From: Paracoccus sp. SCSIO 75233
GTDB taxonomy: Bacteria; Pseudomonadota; Alphaproteobacteria; Rhodobacterales; Rhodobacteraceae
DNA: 64,000 bases
Assembly (NCBI RefSeq): GCF_027912675.1
Contig: NZ_CP115757.1
Location: forward strand, 1,922,001 to 1,986,000
Reading direction: 5' to 3'
In this document: piece by piece, positions 1 through 8,364 of the stretch
How the letters are laid out: the number at the start of each line of letters is the position of its first letter
Numbering within the stretch: the stretch's first letter is position 1
Program-made: the position numbers and the translations under genes
Notes under the pieces: model-generated
Told to the model about the DNA's origin: nothing
What the model saw: the letters and a program-made list of their open reading frames with translations, nothing else
Database searches by the model: none

Positions 1-1
1 G

Positions 2-367
2 GCCAAGGCGCTCAGCACATCGCTGAAACAGCAGGACTGGCTGAATGACGACGCCATCGCCGAAGAGTTGCGCCCGGAGGTCGAGGCGTTTGCCGCCAGA
101 TATTTCGTCACCGCACGCAACCAGAAAGATGCGCCACCCGATCCGGTTGCGCGTTTTCATCTGGGCAATGGCGCTTCGGCGTGGCGCGTCAACTGGCCTG
201 CGGACCGCTCGGACAACGCGGTCAGGGCGGCGCATGGGCTGATGATCAACTATCTGTACGAGCTTGCCGCCATTGAAACCCAGCACGAACTTTTCGTGCG
301 TGACGGTACAGTCGCGCATGGCCCGTCACTGGCCGATGCATTGCAGCGAATTTCCGGGGAGGAGTGA
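2..367 (+). CDS. matA: Malonyl-CoA decarboxylase, C-terminal part (cut by window edge)
   Basis: The reading frame enters from the left edge and gives the last 121 residues. The segment with HLGNGA, then ARGLMINY-like 'AAHGLMINYLYEL', and the acidic end match the C-terminal catalytic domain of malonyl-CoA decarboxylases, which convert malonyl-CoA to acetyl-CoA and CO2 in the cytoplasm. The stop lies 4 bases before the start of the malonyl-CoA synthetase gene, so the two form the usual matA-matB pair of malonate degradation. The N-terminal part and any upstream regulator are outside the window. The family call rests on both motifs and neighbour; confidence is good though only a fragment is seen. 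Confidence 0.85.
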   Translation, partial: AKALSTSLKQQDWLNDDAIAEELRPEVEAFAARYFVTARNQKDAPPDPVARFHLGNGASAWRVNWPADRSDNAVRAAHGLMINYLYELAAIETQHELFVRDGTVAHGPSLADALQRISGEE

Positions 368-371
368 ACCG

Positions 372-1874
372 ATGCAAACCATCTATGAGCAATTTCTGGC
401 AAATGCCGAAGAGCTTCAGGACAAGACCCTGTTCGAACGGCCCGGCAAGCCCGACATCAGCTATTCCGCGATGCGAGAATTGGTCGCGCGGCTTGCCGGT
501 GTGCTGACGCAGGCGGGTGTGAAACCCGGCGACCGGGTCGCGGCGCAGGTGCCGAAAAGCCCCGAGGCCATCGCACTTTATCTTGCGACGTTGCAGTGTG
601 GGGCCGTGTTCCTGCCGTTGAACACAGCCTATACCGGGGCGGAAATCGACTATTTCATCGGTGACGCCTCGCCACGACTTTTTGTCTGCGCGCCCGAAAC
701 GCTGGATCAGCATCGCGACCGCGCGTCGGATGATCTCGTGGTCGAGACGCTTGGTGCCGAAGGCGACGGATCGCTGATGGAAAGCACCGCGCCGCCACGG
801 CAGGATCGCCACGAATGCGGGGCAGAGGACCGGGCCGCGATCCTGTACACATCCGGCACAACCGGACGCTCCAAGGGCGCGGTCCTGACACATCGCAACC
901 TTGCGTCGAATTGCGCAGCATTGATCGAGTGCTGGCGTTTCTCGGCCGATGACCGGCTGATTCACGCCTTGCCGATCTTCCACACGCACGGGCTTTTCGT
1001 GGCCGCGAATATGGCGATCAGTGCCGGGGCCACGATGGTTTTCCTGACCCGTTTCGATGCGGATGAGATCATTTCGCTGATGTCGGGCGGCACGGTGTTG
1101 ATGGGCGTTCCGACTTTCTACACGCGGCTTCTGAAATCCGACAGGCTGAACCGCGAGACCACGGCGAAGATGCGGCTGTTCGTATCGGGCTCCGCCCCGC
1201 TTCTGGCCGAAGATCATCGCGCATTCGAAGCCCGGACAGGCCACGCGATCCTGGAACGCTACGGCATGACCGAAACTTGCATGATCGCCTCCAACCCATA
1301 TGACGGGGACCGTGTTCCGGGGGCCGTAGGTATGGCGCTTCCCGGTATCTCGATCCGTATTGCCGATGCGGAAAGCGGGGAGACCCTGCCGGATGGCGAG
1401 ATCGGCTCGATCGAGGTCAAGGGGCCGAATGTCTTCGAAGGCTACTGGAACATGCCGGAGAAGACCGCATCTGAATTCCGCGACGATGGTTTTTTCATCA
1501 CCGGCGATCTGGGCCGGATCGACGAGGCGGGCTATCTGCAGATCGTCGGTCGCAGCAAGGATCTGGTGATTTCAGGCGGATATAATGTGTATCCCAAGGA
1601 GATCGAGGGCCTGATCGATGAGGTGGAGGGCGTTCTTGAAAGCGCCGTCATCGGCGTGCCGCACCCGGATTTCGGCGAAGCTGTCGTCGCGGTTGTGGTG
1701 CCCCTGCCCGGAGCCGCGCCCGATGAGGCTGGCATCCTGTCGGCGATCAGCGGCGAACTGGCCCGCTACAAGCAGCCCAAGCGCGTGATCCTGATCGAGG
1801 AATTGCCCCGCAATGTCATGGGCAAGGTCCAGAAAGCCGAACTGCGCAAGACCTACGCCGATCTGTTCGCCTGA
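372..1874 (+). CDS. matB: Malonyl-CoA synthetase (malonate--CoA ligase)
   Basis: A 500-residue member of the acyl-adenylate-forming family that would activate malonate with ATP and CoA to malonyl-CoA. It shows the phosphate-binding loop YTSGTTGRSKGA (about residues 160-171), the YGMTET adenylate motif, the GDLGRID motif and a C-terminal PRNVMGKVQK lysine motif. The start at 372 follows GGAGTG and sits 4 bases after matA; an in-frame upstream ATG at 264 lies inside matA and is rejected. The pairing with malonyl-CoA decarboxylase makes malonate the likely substrate rather than a fatty acid. Malonate to acetyl-CoA is thus complete in two genes. Confidence 0.92.
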   Translation: MQTIYEQFLANAEELQDKTLFERPGKPDISYSAMRELVARLAGVLTQAGVKPGDRVAAQVPKSPEAIALYLATLQCGAVFLPLNTAYTGAEIDYFIGDASPRLFVCAPETLDQHRDRASDDLVVETLGAEGDGSLMESTAPPRQDRHECGAEDRAAILYTSGTTGRSKGAVLTHRNLASNCAALIECWRFSADDRLIHALPIFHTHGLFVAANMAISAGATMVFLTRFDADEIISLMSGGTVLMGVPTFYTRLLKSDRLNRETTAKMRLFVSGSAPLLAEDHRAFEARTGHAILERYGMTETCMIASNPYDGDRVPGAVGMALPGISIRIADAESGETLPDGEIGSIEVKGPNVFEGYWNMPEKTASEFRDDGFFITGDLGRIDEAGYLQIVGRSKDLVISGGYNVYPKEIEGLIDEVEGVLESAVIGVPHPDFGEAVVAVVVPLPGAAPDEAGILSAISGELARYKQPKRVILIEELPRNVMGKVQKAELRKTYADLFA

Positions 1875-1956
1875 ACAGCGCCGGCGGAGACATCCTGAGG
1901 CGATGCGGAGGAGGCATCGCCGATAACCACTGACCGATCAATGGAGGAGTAAGATC

Positions 1957-3390
1957 ATGAACACCCCGGCAAACCAACCGGATGAACTGATCCGGATGAC
2001 CGCGACCGAGGCCGTCGCGGGACTGAAAAAGGGAGATTTGTCACCATCAGACCTGCTGGATGCGCTGGCATCAAGGATCGAGCAGGTCGATGATCAGGTG
2101 AACGCCCTACCGATCCGGTTCTTTGACGAGGCTCGCAAGGAAGCGCAAAGCTTCGACGCGCGCAAACACGAAAACAGGGATCGTCCGGGATTTCTGGCCG
2201 GGCTGCCGGTTGCCATCAAGGACTACAACAGCGTTGCCGGGCAACTGACGACCTATGGCTCGCCGATCTTCGCCGAAAACCGGGCGGAGAAGTCCGACAA
2301 TATGGTCTCCACCATTCAGGCCAGCGGCGGCATCGCCTACGCCAAATCGAATGTGCCGGAAATCGCCGGGGCAAACACTTTTAACCCGGTCTTCGGCGCG
2401 ACCCGCAATCCATGGAATCTCGGGCGCACGGTCGGCGGTTCCTCGGGCGGGGCGGCGGCGTCGCTTGCCTCGGGGACAGCCTGGCTGGCGACGGGCAACG
2501 ATCTTGGCGGCAGTCTGCGCATCCCGGCCAGCTATTGCGGCATCGTCGGGCTGCGGCCCAGCGTCGGACGTGTGCCACGCGTTGTCGACCTGCCCTATGA
2601 CGCGCTTTGGGTGGAGGGACCGATGGCGCGCAATGTGCCTGATCTGGCGCTGATGCTGGATGCAATGGCACATGGCCATCCCGCCGACCCGATAAGTTTT
2701 CCAGGCCCGGCACGCCCCTTTGTCGAGGCGGTCCGGAATCCTGAAGCCCCTGCCCGCATCGGCTTTACGTCCAACCTCGGATTGTCGCTTGTCGATCCCG
2801 AAGTCGAAAAACTGTGCCGCGCCGGAACGGACGCTTTCGCGGCAATGGGCAGCAAGGTCGATGACACCTGCCCCGACTTCACCGGCGGCATCGACGCGTT
2901 CCAGACCCTGCGTGCAATCCTGATCGCCAGCCTGCGCGGCGAGCTTCTGGACACGCATCGCGACCAGATCGCCCCCGAAATCATCTGGAATATCGAAAAG
3001 GGCCAGAATGTTACGGCGGATCAGATCCTGTCGGCGGAACGCAACCGCGCGAGGATCTTCAACAATATGGTCAGGTTCTTCGAGACCCACGACATCCTTG
3101 CATGCCCGACCGTGGCGGTGCCGCCTTATCCGGTGGAAGAGCGGTTCCCGACGAAGATCGGCGATCAGGAACTGACCAGCTATATCGACTGGATGTATCT
3201 GACCTTTGTGATCACCCTGACCGGGTGCCCGGCAATCTCCGTACCCTGCGGCTTCACCAGCGAGGGGCTGCCAGTCGGGCTGCAACTGATCGGCAGACCG
3301 AAAGGCGATTTCAATCTGATCTCCGCCGCAGCTTTGCTTGAACAAGCGCTTGACCTGAGCGCGCAGCTGCCCGTCACGCCGAAAAGCTGA
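1957..3390 (+). CDS. Amidase signature family hydrolase, possible malonamidase or ureidomalonase
   Basis: A 477-residue amidase-signature enzyme. The Ser-cis-Ser-Lys triad is visible: K88 in VAIKDYN, S162 or S163 in GGSSGGAA, and the nucleophile S186 in DLGGSLRIP. No signal peptide, so cytoplasmic. A strong GGAGGAG site lies about 10 bases before the ATG. It lies 82 bases after matB. Known amidase-signature enzymes beside matAB genes hydrolyse malonamate to malonate (malonamidase E2), and ureidomalonase of the barbiturate pathway is from the same family. Feeding malonate to MatB is therefore a reasonable inference, but the substrate cannot be read from the sequence. Confidence 0.85.
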   Translation: MNTPANQPDELIRMTATEAVAGLKKGDLSPSDLLDALASRIEQVDDQVNALPIRFFDEARKEAQSFDARKHENRDRPGFLAGLPVAIKDYNSVAGQLTTYGSPIFAENRAEKSDNMVSTIQASGGIAYAKSNVPEIAGANTFNPVFGATRNPWNLGRTVGGSSGGAAASLASGTAWLATGNDLGGSLRIPASYCGIVGLRPSVGRVPRVVDLPYDALWVEGPMARNVPDLALMLDAMAHGHPADPISFPGPARPFVEAVRNPEAPARIGFTSNLGLSLVDPEVEKLCRAGTDAFAAMGSKVDDTCPDFTGGIDAFQTLRAILIASLRGELLDTHRDQIAPEIIWNIEKGQNVTADQILSAERNRARIFNNMVRFFETHDILACPTVAVPPYPVEERFPTKIGDQELTSYIDWMYLTFVITLTGCPAISVPCGFTSEGLPVGLQLIGRPKGDFNLISAAALLEQALDLSAQLPVTPKS

Positions 3391-3404
3391 AAGGAACCAG
3401 ATAG

Positions 3405-4724
3405 ATGATACGCGCAGTCACACGCGCCTCGGTCAATCTGGTCGAGCGCTTCCTTCCCGATGCTTTCGTTCTTGTCCTCGTGCTGACGCTGGTGGTCTTC
3501 GGCGCGGGCATGATTATCGAGCTTCAGTCGCCTTTCGCCATGGTTCAATACTGGGGCGACGGTTTCTGGAAGCTCCTCGCCTTCGCAATGCAGATGGTGC
3601 TGATCCTCGTCACGGGCTTTGTCGTCGCAAGCACCCCGCTGTTCCAGCGACTGCTTCGCGGTCTGGCGGAGCGCGTCAACAGCCCGGGTCAGGCGATTGT
3701 CCTGATCACGGTCGTCTCGCTGGCCGCGTCCTGGCTCAACTGGGGCTTCGGTCTGGTCATCGGCGCCCTGCTGGGGCGGCAACTGGCGCGGACCGTGCAG
3801 GGCCTCGATTATCGCCTCGCCATCGCCAGCGCCTATTGCGGCTTCATGATCTGGCACGGGGGGTTATCGGGTTCGATCCCTCTGGTCATCGCGACCGAGG
3901 GGCATTTCACCGAAGACATGATCGGTGTGATCCCCGCCAGCCAGACGATATTCTCAAGCATGAATCTGGTGATCGTGCTGGCACTGTTCATCGCCATTCC
4001 CCTGACGACGCGGCTGATCATGCCCCCGCCGGAGGAAACCGTGACGGTCGATCCCAAGCTGCTGGTCGACGCGCCCGAACCTGATCCCGTGTCACATCCG
4101 GGCACCGCCGGAAAGCTGGAGAACAGCCGCTGGCTTTCTGTCGCAAGCGGGGTGTTGGGTCTGGTTTACGTCGCGATCTACTTCATCTGGAACCGCAAGG
4201 GTCTGAATCTGGATATCGTCAACTTCACCCTGCTGTTTCTCGGCATCCTGCTGCATGGCAAGCCGATGGCCTTCCTTGCCTCGGTCAAGAGAGCCGTAGA
4301 CGGGGCAAGCGGGATCATCATCCAGTTCCCATTCTATGCCGGGATCATGGGGATGATGGTCGGCTCCGGTCTTGCCGCGACGATCTCCGAGGGTTTTGTT
4401 GCGATCTCCTCCGCGCAGAGCTTTCCGCTGTTCACCTTCCTGTCGGCGGGCATCGTCAATATCTTCGTCCCATCGGGTGGCGGACAATGGGCGGTACAGG
4501 CCCCGATCATGCTTCAGGCCGGCGCATCGCTCGGCGTCGATCCGGCAAGGACGGCAATGGCCGTCGCATGGGGCGATACCTGGACGAACCTGATCCAGCC
4601 CTTCTGGGCGCTGCCGGCACTGGCAATCGCCGGATTATCCGCAAAAGACATCATGGGCTTTTGCCTGATCGTACTGGCGGTAACAGGGGTCATTATCGGA
4701 GCGGGCCTTGTGTTCCTTCCCTGA
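3405..4724 (+). CDS. Short-chain fatty acid transporter, AtoE/ScFAT family
   Basis: A 439-residue inner-membrane protein with about ten hydrophobic segments. The start RVVERFLPDAFV-like region (here LVERFLPDAFVLVLVLT), SWLNWGFGLVIGALLGR, the glycine-rich MIWHGGLSGSIPLV and FVPSGGGQWAVQAP are characteristic of the AtoE family that moves acetoacetate and other short-chain acids. It starts 14 bases after the amidase and is the last gene before a clear terminator, so it belongs to the mat-amidase transcript. It may import malonate, a half-amide, or export a product. A second, TRAP-type transporter follows downstream, so two import routes are encoded. Confidence 0.88.
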   Translation: MIRAVTRASVNLVERFLPDAFVLVLVLTLVVFGAGMIIELQSPFAMVQYWGDGFWKLLAFAMQMVLILVTGFVVASTPLFQRLLRGLAERVNSPGQAIVLITVVSLAASWLNWGFGLVIGALLGRQLARTVQGLDYRLAIASAYCGFMIWHGGLSGSIPLVIATEGHFTEDMIGVIPASQTIFSSMNLVIVLALFIAIPLTTRLIMPPPEETVTVDPKLLVDAPEPDPVSHPGTAGKLENSRWLSVASGVLGLVYVAIYFIWNRKGLNLDIVNFTLLFLGILLHGKPMAFLASVKRAVDGASGIIIQFPFYAGIMGMMVGSGLAATISEGFVAISSAQSFPLFTFLSAGIVNIFVPSGGGQWAVQAPIMLQAGASLGVDPARTAMAVAWGDTWTNLIQPFWALPALAIAGLSAKDIMGFCLIVLAVTGVIIGAGLVFLP

Positions 4725-4834
4725 AAACGGCCGTGGTCTTGATGGGGATGCGGTGCGCTGCGGCGGATGTGTAACGTTAACCGCCTGAGTGTTCCTTTCG
4801 TGCCGCTTCTGTCAAAGATCACAGCCATCCCTCG

Positions 4835-4866
4835 CCGGAGGCTCGCAGCCTCCGGAGTGGTTTTTT
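4835..4866 (+). terminator. Rho-independent terminator after the mat-amidase-atoE genes
   Basis: A perfect 9-bp stem CCGGAGGCT / AGCCTCCGG with a 3-base loop, then five bases and a run of six T. It lies 110 bases after the AtoE-family stop and separates that transcript from the TRAP operon. Confidence 0.85.
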
Positions 4867-5028
4867 GCACCCCATTGTTCCCCAAGGAAAGGAAGCTGGC
4901 ACGCCAGTCCAGCCCGCGAGCCCCAAGCCAAACGGCAGCGCGCCCCCTGCCCGCATATCGGCCTCCCTCCGGTGCCTCCAGCGATAATCATATGACAAAA
5001 CTATTGCAACGCAGGGCGATAGGATTGC

Positions 5029-5061
5029 AGATTGGGACAATGGCTCAGAGATTGAAACAAT
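5029..5061. promoter_or_regulatory. Paired operator-like repeat upstream of TRAP operon
   Basis: AGATTGGGACAAT (5029-5041) and AGATTGAAACAAT (5049-5061) are direct repeats exactly 20 bases apart. Each contains the dyad ATTG-N3-CAAT. Placement just before the dctP start (5092) suggests a dimeric regulator binding twice on the same helix face. The rest of 4867-5091 shows no supported gene. The regulator is not in the window. Confidence 0.5.
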
Positions 5062-5091
5062 AGAGCCGCGAAACAACCAGGGAGGACTGAC

Positions 5092-6237
5092 ATGACCAAC
5101 ATATCCGACAAGGACAAAGCCGTATCCCGGCGTTCATTCATACGGCGTGGCGGGGCTATTGCCGGCGGTGCAGCCGCAAGTGCGCTGCTGGCCGCGCCGA
5201 CCGTGAATGCCCAATCGCCGCTGGTTCTGAAGATGCAGACGAGCTGGCCGGCATCGGATATCTGGCAGACCATGGCGCAACAATATGTGGATCGGGTTCA
5301 GGCCATGTCGGGCGGTCGGATCCAGATCGACCTGCTTCCCGCAGGCGCGGTCGTGGGTGCGTTTCAGGTCATGGACGGGGTCAGCGACGGGGTGATCGAC
5401 ATCGCGCATTCCGTGTCCGCCTATTGGTATGGCAAAAACAAGGCGGCCTCGCTGTTCGGCACTGGCCCTGTCTTTGGCGGCGATCCCAACAATATGCTGA
5501 GCTGGTTCTATGCGGGCGGCGGACGCGAGCTTTATCGTGAGCTGACGCAGGACCAGATGGGGCTGAACGTGATCGGGCTGATGGCCTTCCCGATGCCCGC
5601 CCAGCCCTTCGGCTGGTTCAAGAACCCGATCAACGGTGTCGAGGACATCGAGGGCATGAAATACCGCACCGTCGGGCTCGCCGCCGACCTTCTGCAATCC
5701 ATGGGCATGTCGGTCGCGCAGCTTCCGGGCGGCGAGATCGTACCGGCGATGGAGCGTGGCGTGATCGACGCGTTCGAGTTCAACAACCCGTCATCGGACC
5801 TTCGCTTCGGTGCGCAGGATGTGGCGAAGAACTACTATCTCGGCTCCTATCACCAGGCGGCGGAAGCGTTCGAGTTCCTGTTCAACCGTGACGTGATGGA
5901 GGATCTGGAACCGGATCTGCGCGCCATCCTGGAACACGGGGTCGAGGCGGTCTCGACCTATAACACGGCCTTCGCGCTCGACAATTACTCAGCCGATCTG
6001 CTCAAGCTTCGCGACGAATCCGGTGTGACCATCCACAAGACGCCGGAAGGCATCTTGCAGGCCCAGCTTCAGGCGTGGTCGGAAATGATCACGGAGCTGG
6101 AGAAGGACGAGATGCTCAAGAAGATCATGGACAGTCAGCGCGATTGGGTGAAACGCACCGTCTATTACGAGCTGATGGACAAGCCCGACTACGCGCTTGC
6201 CTATGATCACTTCTTCCCCGGTGAGTTGAAGCTCTAA
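5092..6237 (+). CDS. TRAP transporter substrate-binding protein (DctP/TakP type), Tat-exported
   Basis: A 381-residue periplasmic binding protein. The N-terminus has a twin-arginine motif SRRSFI at residues 12-17, a hydrophobic stretch and a likely cleavage site near residue 41 (VNA-QS). The mature part has the DctP fold signatures: a SGGRIQIDLLPAG segment, the GMKYRTVG strand carrying the carboxylate-binding arginine, and a PGGEIVPAMERGVIDAFEF helix. It most resembles the TakP-type, Tat-exported 2-oxo-acid receptors. It leads a P-Q-M operon followed by an amidase, next to malonate genes; the ligand could be malonate, malonamate or a related acid, but this is inference. Confidence 0.92.
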   Translation: MTNISDKDKAVSRRSFIRRGGAIAGGAAASALLAAPTVNAQSPLVLKMQTSWPASDIWQTMAQQYVDRVQAMSGGRIQIDLLPAGAVVGAFQVMDGVSDGVIDIAHSVSAYWYGKNKAASLFGTGPVFGGDPNNMLSWFYAGGGRELYRELTQDQMGLNVIGLMAFPMPAQPFGWFKNPINGVEDIEGMKYRTVGLAADLLQSMGMSVAQLPGGEIVPAMERGVIDAFEFNNPSSDLRFGAQDVAKNYYLGSYHQAAEAFEFLFNRDVMEDLEPDLRAILEHGVEAVSTYNTAFALDNYSADLLKLRDESGVTIHKTPEGILQAQLQAWSEMITELEKDEMLKKIMDSQRDWVKRTVYYELMDKPDYALAYDHFFPGELKL

Positions 6238-6247
6238 GCGCCACAAG

Positions 6248-6281
6248 CCCATCCCGCATCCCGACCGGCAGGCGGGGTGGG
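6248..6281 (+). promoter_or_regulatory. Intercistronic stem-loop between dctP and dctQ
   Basis: CCCATCCCGC (6248-6257) can pair with GCGGGGTGGG (6272-6281) across a 14-base loop. No T-run follows. Such hairpins between binding-protein and permease genes commonly protect the upstream mRNA and lower permease synthesis. Confidence 0.5.
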
Positions 6282-6300
6282 CCGTGCGACGGAGATATTT

Positions 6301-6885
6301 ATGCTGTCATTTATCCGCTTTGCCGACCGGCTTTCGGCCTGGTTCGGCAAGACTTTCGGCTGGCTGATCATGCTGATGACACTCGGCGTCAGCTATGAGG
6401 TGTTCGTCCGCTATGTGCTGCGCAGCCCGACCGCGTGGTCGCTGGATGTGTCCTTCATCATGTACGGCACTTTGTTCATGATGGGCGGTGCCTATACGCT
6501 GTCGCGCGGCGGCCATGTGCGGGGCGATTTCCTGTATCGGCTGTGGCCGGTGCGGGTGCAGGGTGCCGTCGACTTCGTGCTGTATCTGCTGTTCTTTTTC
6601 CCCGGCATCACGGCGCTGATCCTGTCTGGCTGGAAATACTCCAGCCGCTCCTGGCAATATACCGAGGTCAGCGTGAACAGCCCTGCGGGCATCCCGATCT
6701 ATCAGTTCAAATCGGTGCTGGTCTCCGCCGGAATCCTGCTGTTCATTCAGGGCATTGCGCAATTGTTCCGCAGCGTGATCGCCATGCGGGACGGAGTCTG
6801 GATCGCCGCCGAGGAGGATGTCGAGGAGACCGAAGAGCTGCTGCTGCGCGAACAGGCCGAAAGGGCCGGCATTCATGCGGACTGA
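6301..6885 (+). CDS. TRAP transporter small permease (DctQ type)
   Basis: About 194 residues with four hydrophobic segments (starting at WLIMLMTLGVSYEVFVRYVL) and the DctQ hallmark of a conserved W/R-rich first loop ending in WSLDVSFIMYGTLFMMGGAY. The start at ATG 6301 is chosen because GGAG lies six bases upstream; a GTG at 6277 in frame has no spacing to a ribosome site. The C-terminus is acidic (EEDVEETEELLL). It forms the membrane complex with the large permease that starts 60 bases later and works with the preceding binding protein. Confidence 0.9.
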   Translation: MLSFIRFADRLSAWFGKTFGWLIMLMTLGVSYEVFVRYVLRSPTAWSLDVSFIMYGTLFMMGGAYTLSRGGHVRGDFLYRLWPVRVQGAVDFVLYLLFFFPGITALILSGWKYSSRSWQYTEVSVNSPAGIPIYQFKSVLVSAGILLFIQGIAQLFRSVIAMRDGVWIAAEEDVEETEELLLREQAERAGIHAD

Positions 6886-6945
6886 CGATATGACCCCCAA
6901 AACCATGCCGGCACTTATGTCGGCCGACATGGCGGAGACCCTGAC

Positions 6946-8364
6946 GTGACCGACCCACAGATCGCCCTGATGATGCTGGGCATCTTCATCCTGCTGGTTT
7001 TCCTTGGCTTCCCGATCGCCTTCACGCTGATGGCGCTTGGGATCGGCTTTGGCTACTACGCCTATTTCGATGCCGGACGGATGTGGCGCGCCTATGACCG
7101 GCTGCCCGAGGATGCCGACTGGCTGACCCAGAAATGGACATGGCTTGAGGGGTTATACAATAACCGCATCTTCGACCTGTTCATCAACCAGACCTATACG
7201 GTCATGTCGAACGAGGTGCTGACAGCAGTGCCGCTGTTCCTGTTCATGGGCTATATCGTCGAGCGGGCGAATATCGTGGACCGGCTGTTTTCGACGCTGG
7301 CCATCGCCTCGCGCCGGATGCCGGGCTCTATGGGCGTGGCCGCGCTGATCACCTGCGCGCTGTTCGCGACGGCGACCGGGATCGTGGGCGCTGTCGTGAC
7401 GCTGATGGGTCTGCTGGCGCTGCCGGCGATGCTGAAGGCGCGCTACGATCCGCGCTTTGCCAGCGGCATCATCTGCGCGGGCGGCACGCTGGGCATCCTG
7501 ATCCCGCCCTCGATCATGCTGATCGTCTATGCCGCCGCCTCGGGCGTCTCCATCGTGCGGCTTTATGCCGGGGCGATGCTGCCGGGGTTGGTGCTGGTGG
7601 GGCTTTATCTGACCTATGTCATCGGGCGGTCAATCCTGCAGCCCTCGGTCGCGCCGCGACCCAGTGAGGATGAGGTGCCCTCGGTCCCGACCGGAAAGCT
7701 GCTGTGGATGCTGGTCACTTCCTTCTTTCCGCTGGCCTTCCTGATCACCGCCGTGCTCGGCTCGATCCTTTTCGGTCTGGCCACCCCGACCGAGGCCGCC
7801 GCCATCGGTGCGCTTGGCGGGCTTTTGCTGGCACTTGTTTACCGCGCGCTCACCTTCCAGAGATTGCGGGAATCGGTCTATCTCACGGTACGAACGACGG
7901 CGATGGTGTGCTGGCTTTTCGTCGGCTCCTACACCTTCAGTTCAGTCTTCTCCTATCTGGGCGGAGAGCAGGTGATCTCCGAATTCGTCAGCAGCCTCGA
8001 TCTGACGCCGCTGCAATTCCTGCTGCTCGCGCAGCTTATCATCTTCCTGCTCGGCTGGCCGCTGGAATGGTCGGAGATCATTATCATCTTCGTGCCGATC
8101 TTCCTGCCGCTTCTGCCGATGTTCGGGGTCGATCCGCTGTTCTTCGGCATTCTCGTGGCGCTGAACCTGCAGACATCGTTCCTGACACCACCGATGGCGA
8201 TGTCGGCCTATTATCTGAAAGGGATCGCACCGGCCGAGGTGAAGCTCACCGACATCTTCGCAGGCGTGATGCCGTTCCTGCTGATGGTCTTCATCGCGAT
8301 GGCGATCATGTATCTCTATCCCGATATCGTCTACATCCTGCCGAATATGATCTATGGCTCCTGA
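6946..8364 (+). CDS. TRAP transporter large permease (DctM type)
   Basis: A 472-residue protein with about 12-13 membrane segments. Motifs of the DctM family are visible: VPLFLFMGYIVERANI, ATGIVGAVVTLMGLLALPAML, GTLGILIPPSIMLIVYAAASG and the C-terminal LNLQTSFLTPPMAMSAYYLKG. The insertion around residues 45-70 (with YDRLPEDADWLTQKWTWLEG) is typical of the TakP-associated branch rather than the C4-dicarboxylate branch. The start is a GTG. The last 11 bases overlap the next amidase gene, so translation is probably coupled. Confidence 0.93.
   Translation: MTDPQIALMMLGIFILLVFLGFPIAFTLMALGIGFGYYAYFDAGRMWRAYDRLPEDADWLTQKWTWLEGLYNNRIFDLFINQTYTVMSNEVLTAVPLFLFMGYIVERANIVDRLFSTLAIASRRMPGSMGVAALITCALFATATGIVGAVVTLMGLLALPAMLKARYDPRFASGIICAGGTLGILIPPSIMLIVYAAASGVSIVRLYAGAMLPGLVLVGLYLTYVIGRSILQPSVAPRPSEDEVPSVPTGKLLWMLVTSFFPLAFLITAVLGSILFGLATPTEAAAIGALGGLLLALVYRALTFQRLRESVYLTVRTTAMVCWLFVGSYTFSSVFSYLGGEQVISEFVSSLDLTPLQFLLLAQLIIFLLGWPLEWSEIIIIFVPIFLPLLPMFGVDPLFFGILVALNLQTSFLTPPMAMSAYYLKGIAPAEVKLTDIFAGVMPFLLMVFIAMAIMYLYPDIVYILPNMIYGS

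Noticed and set aside
246..1244. Long open frame of 332 codons on the minus strand
   Set aside because: Fully antisense to matB, no ribosome site, and composition typical of a GC-rich shadow frame.
4767..5063. 98-codon frame between AtoE and TRAP genes
   Set aside because: It reads through the strong terminator and the operator repeats and has no protein-like pattern.
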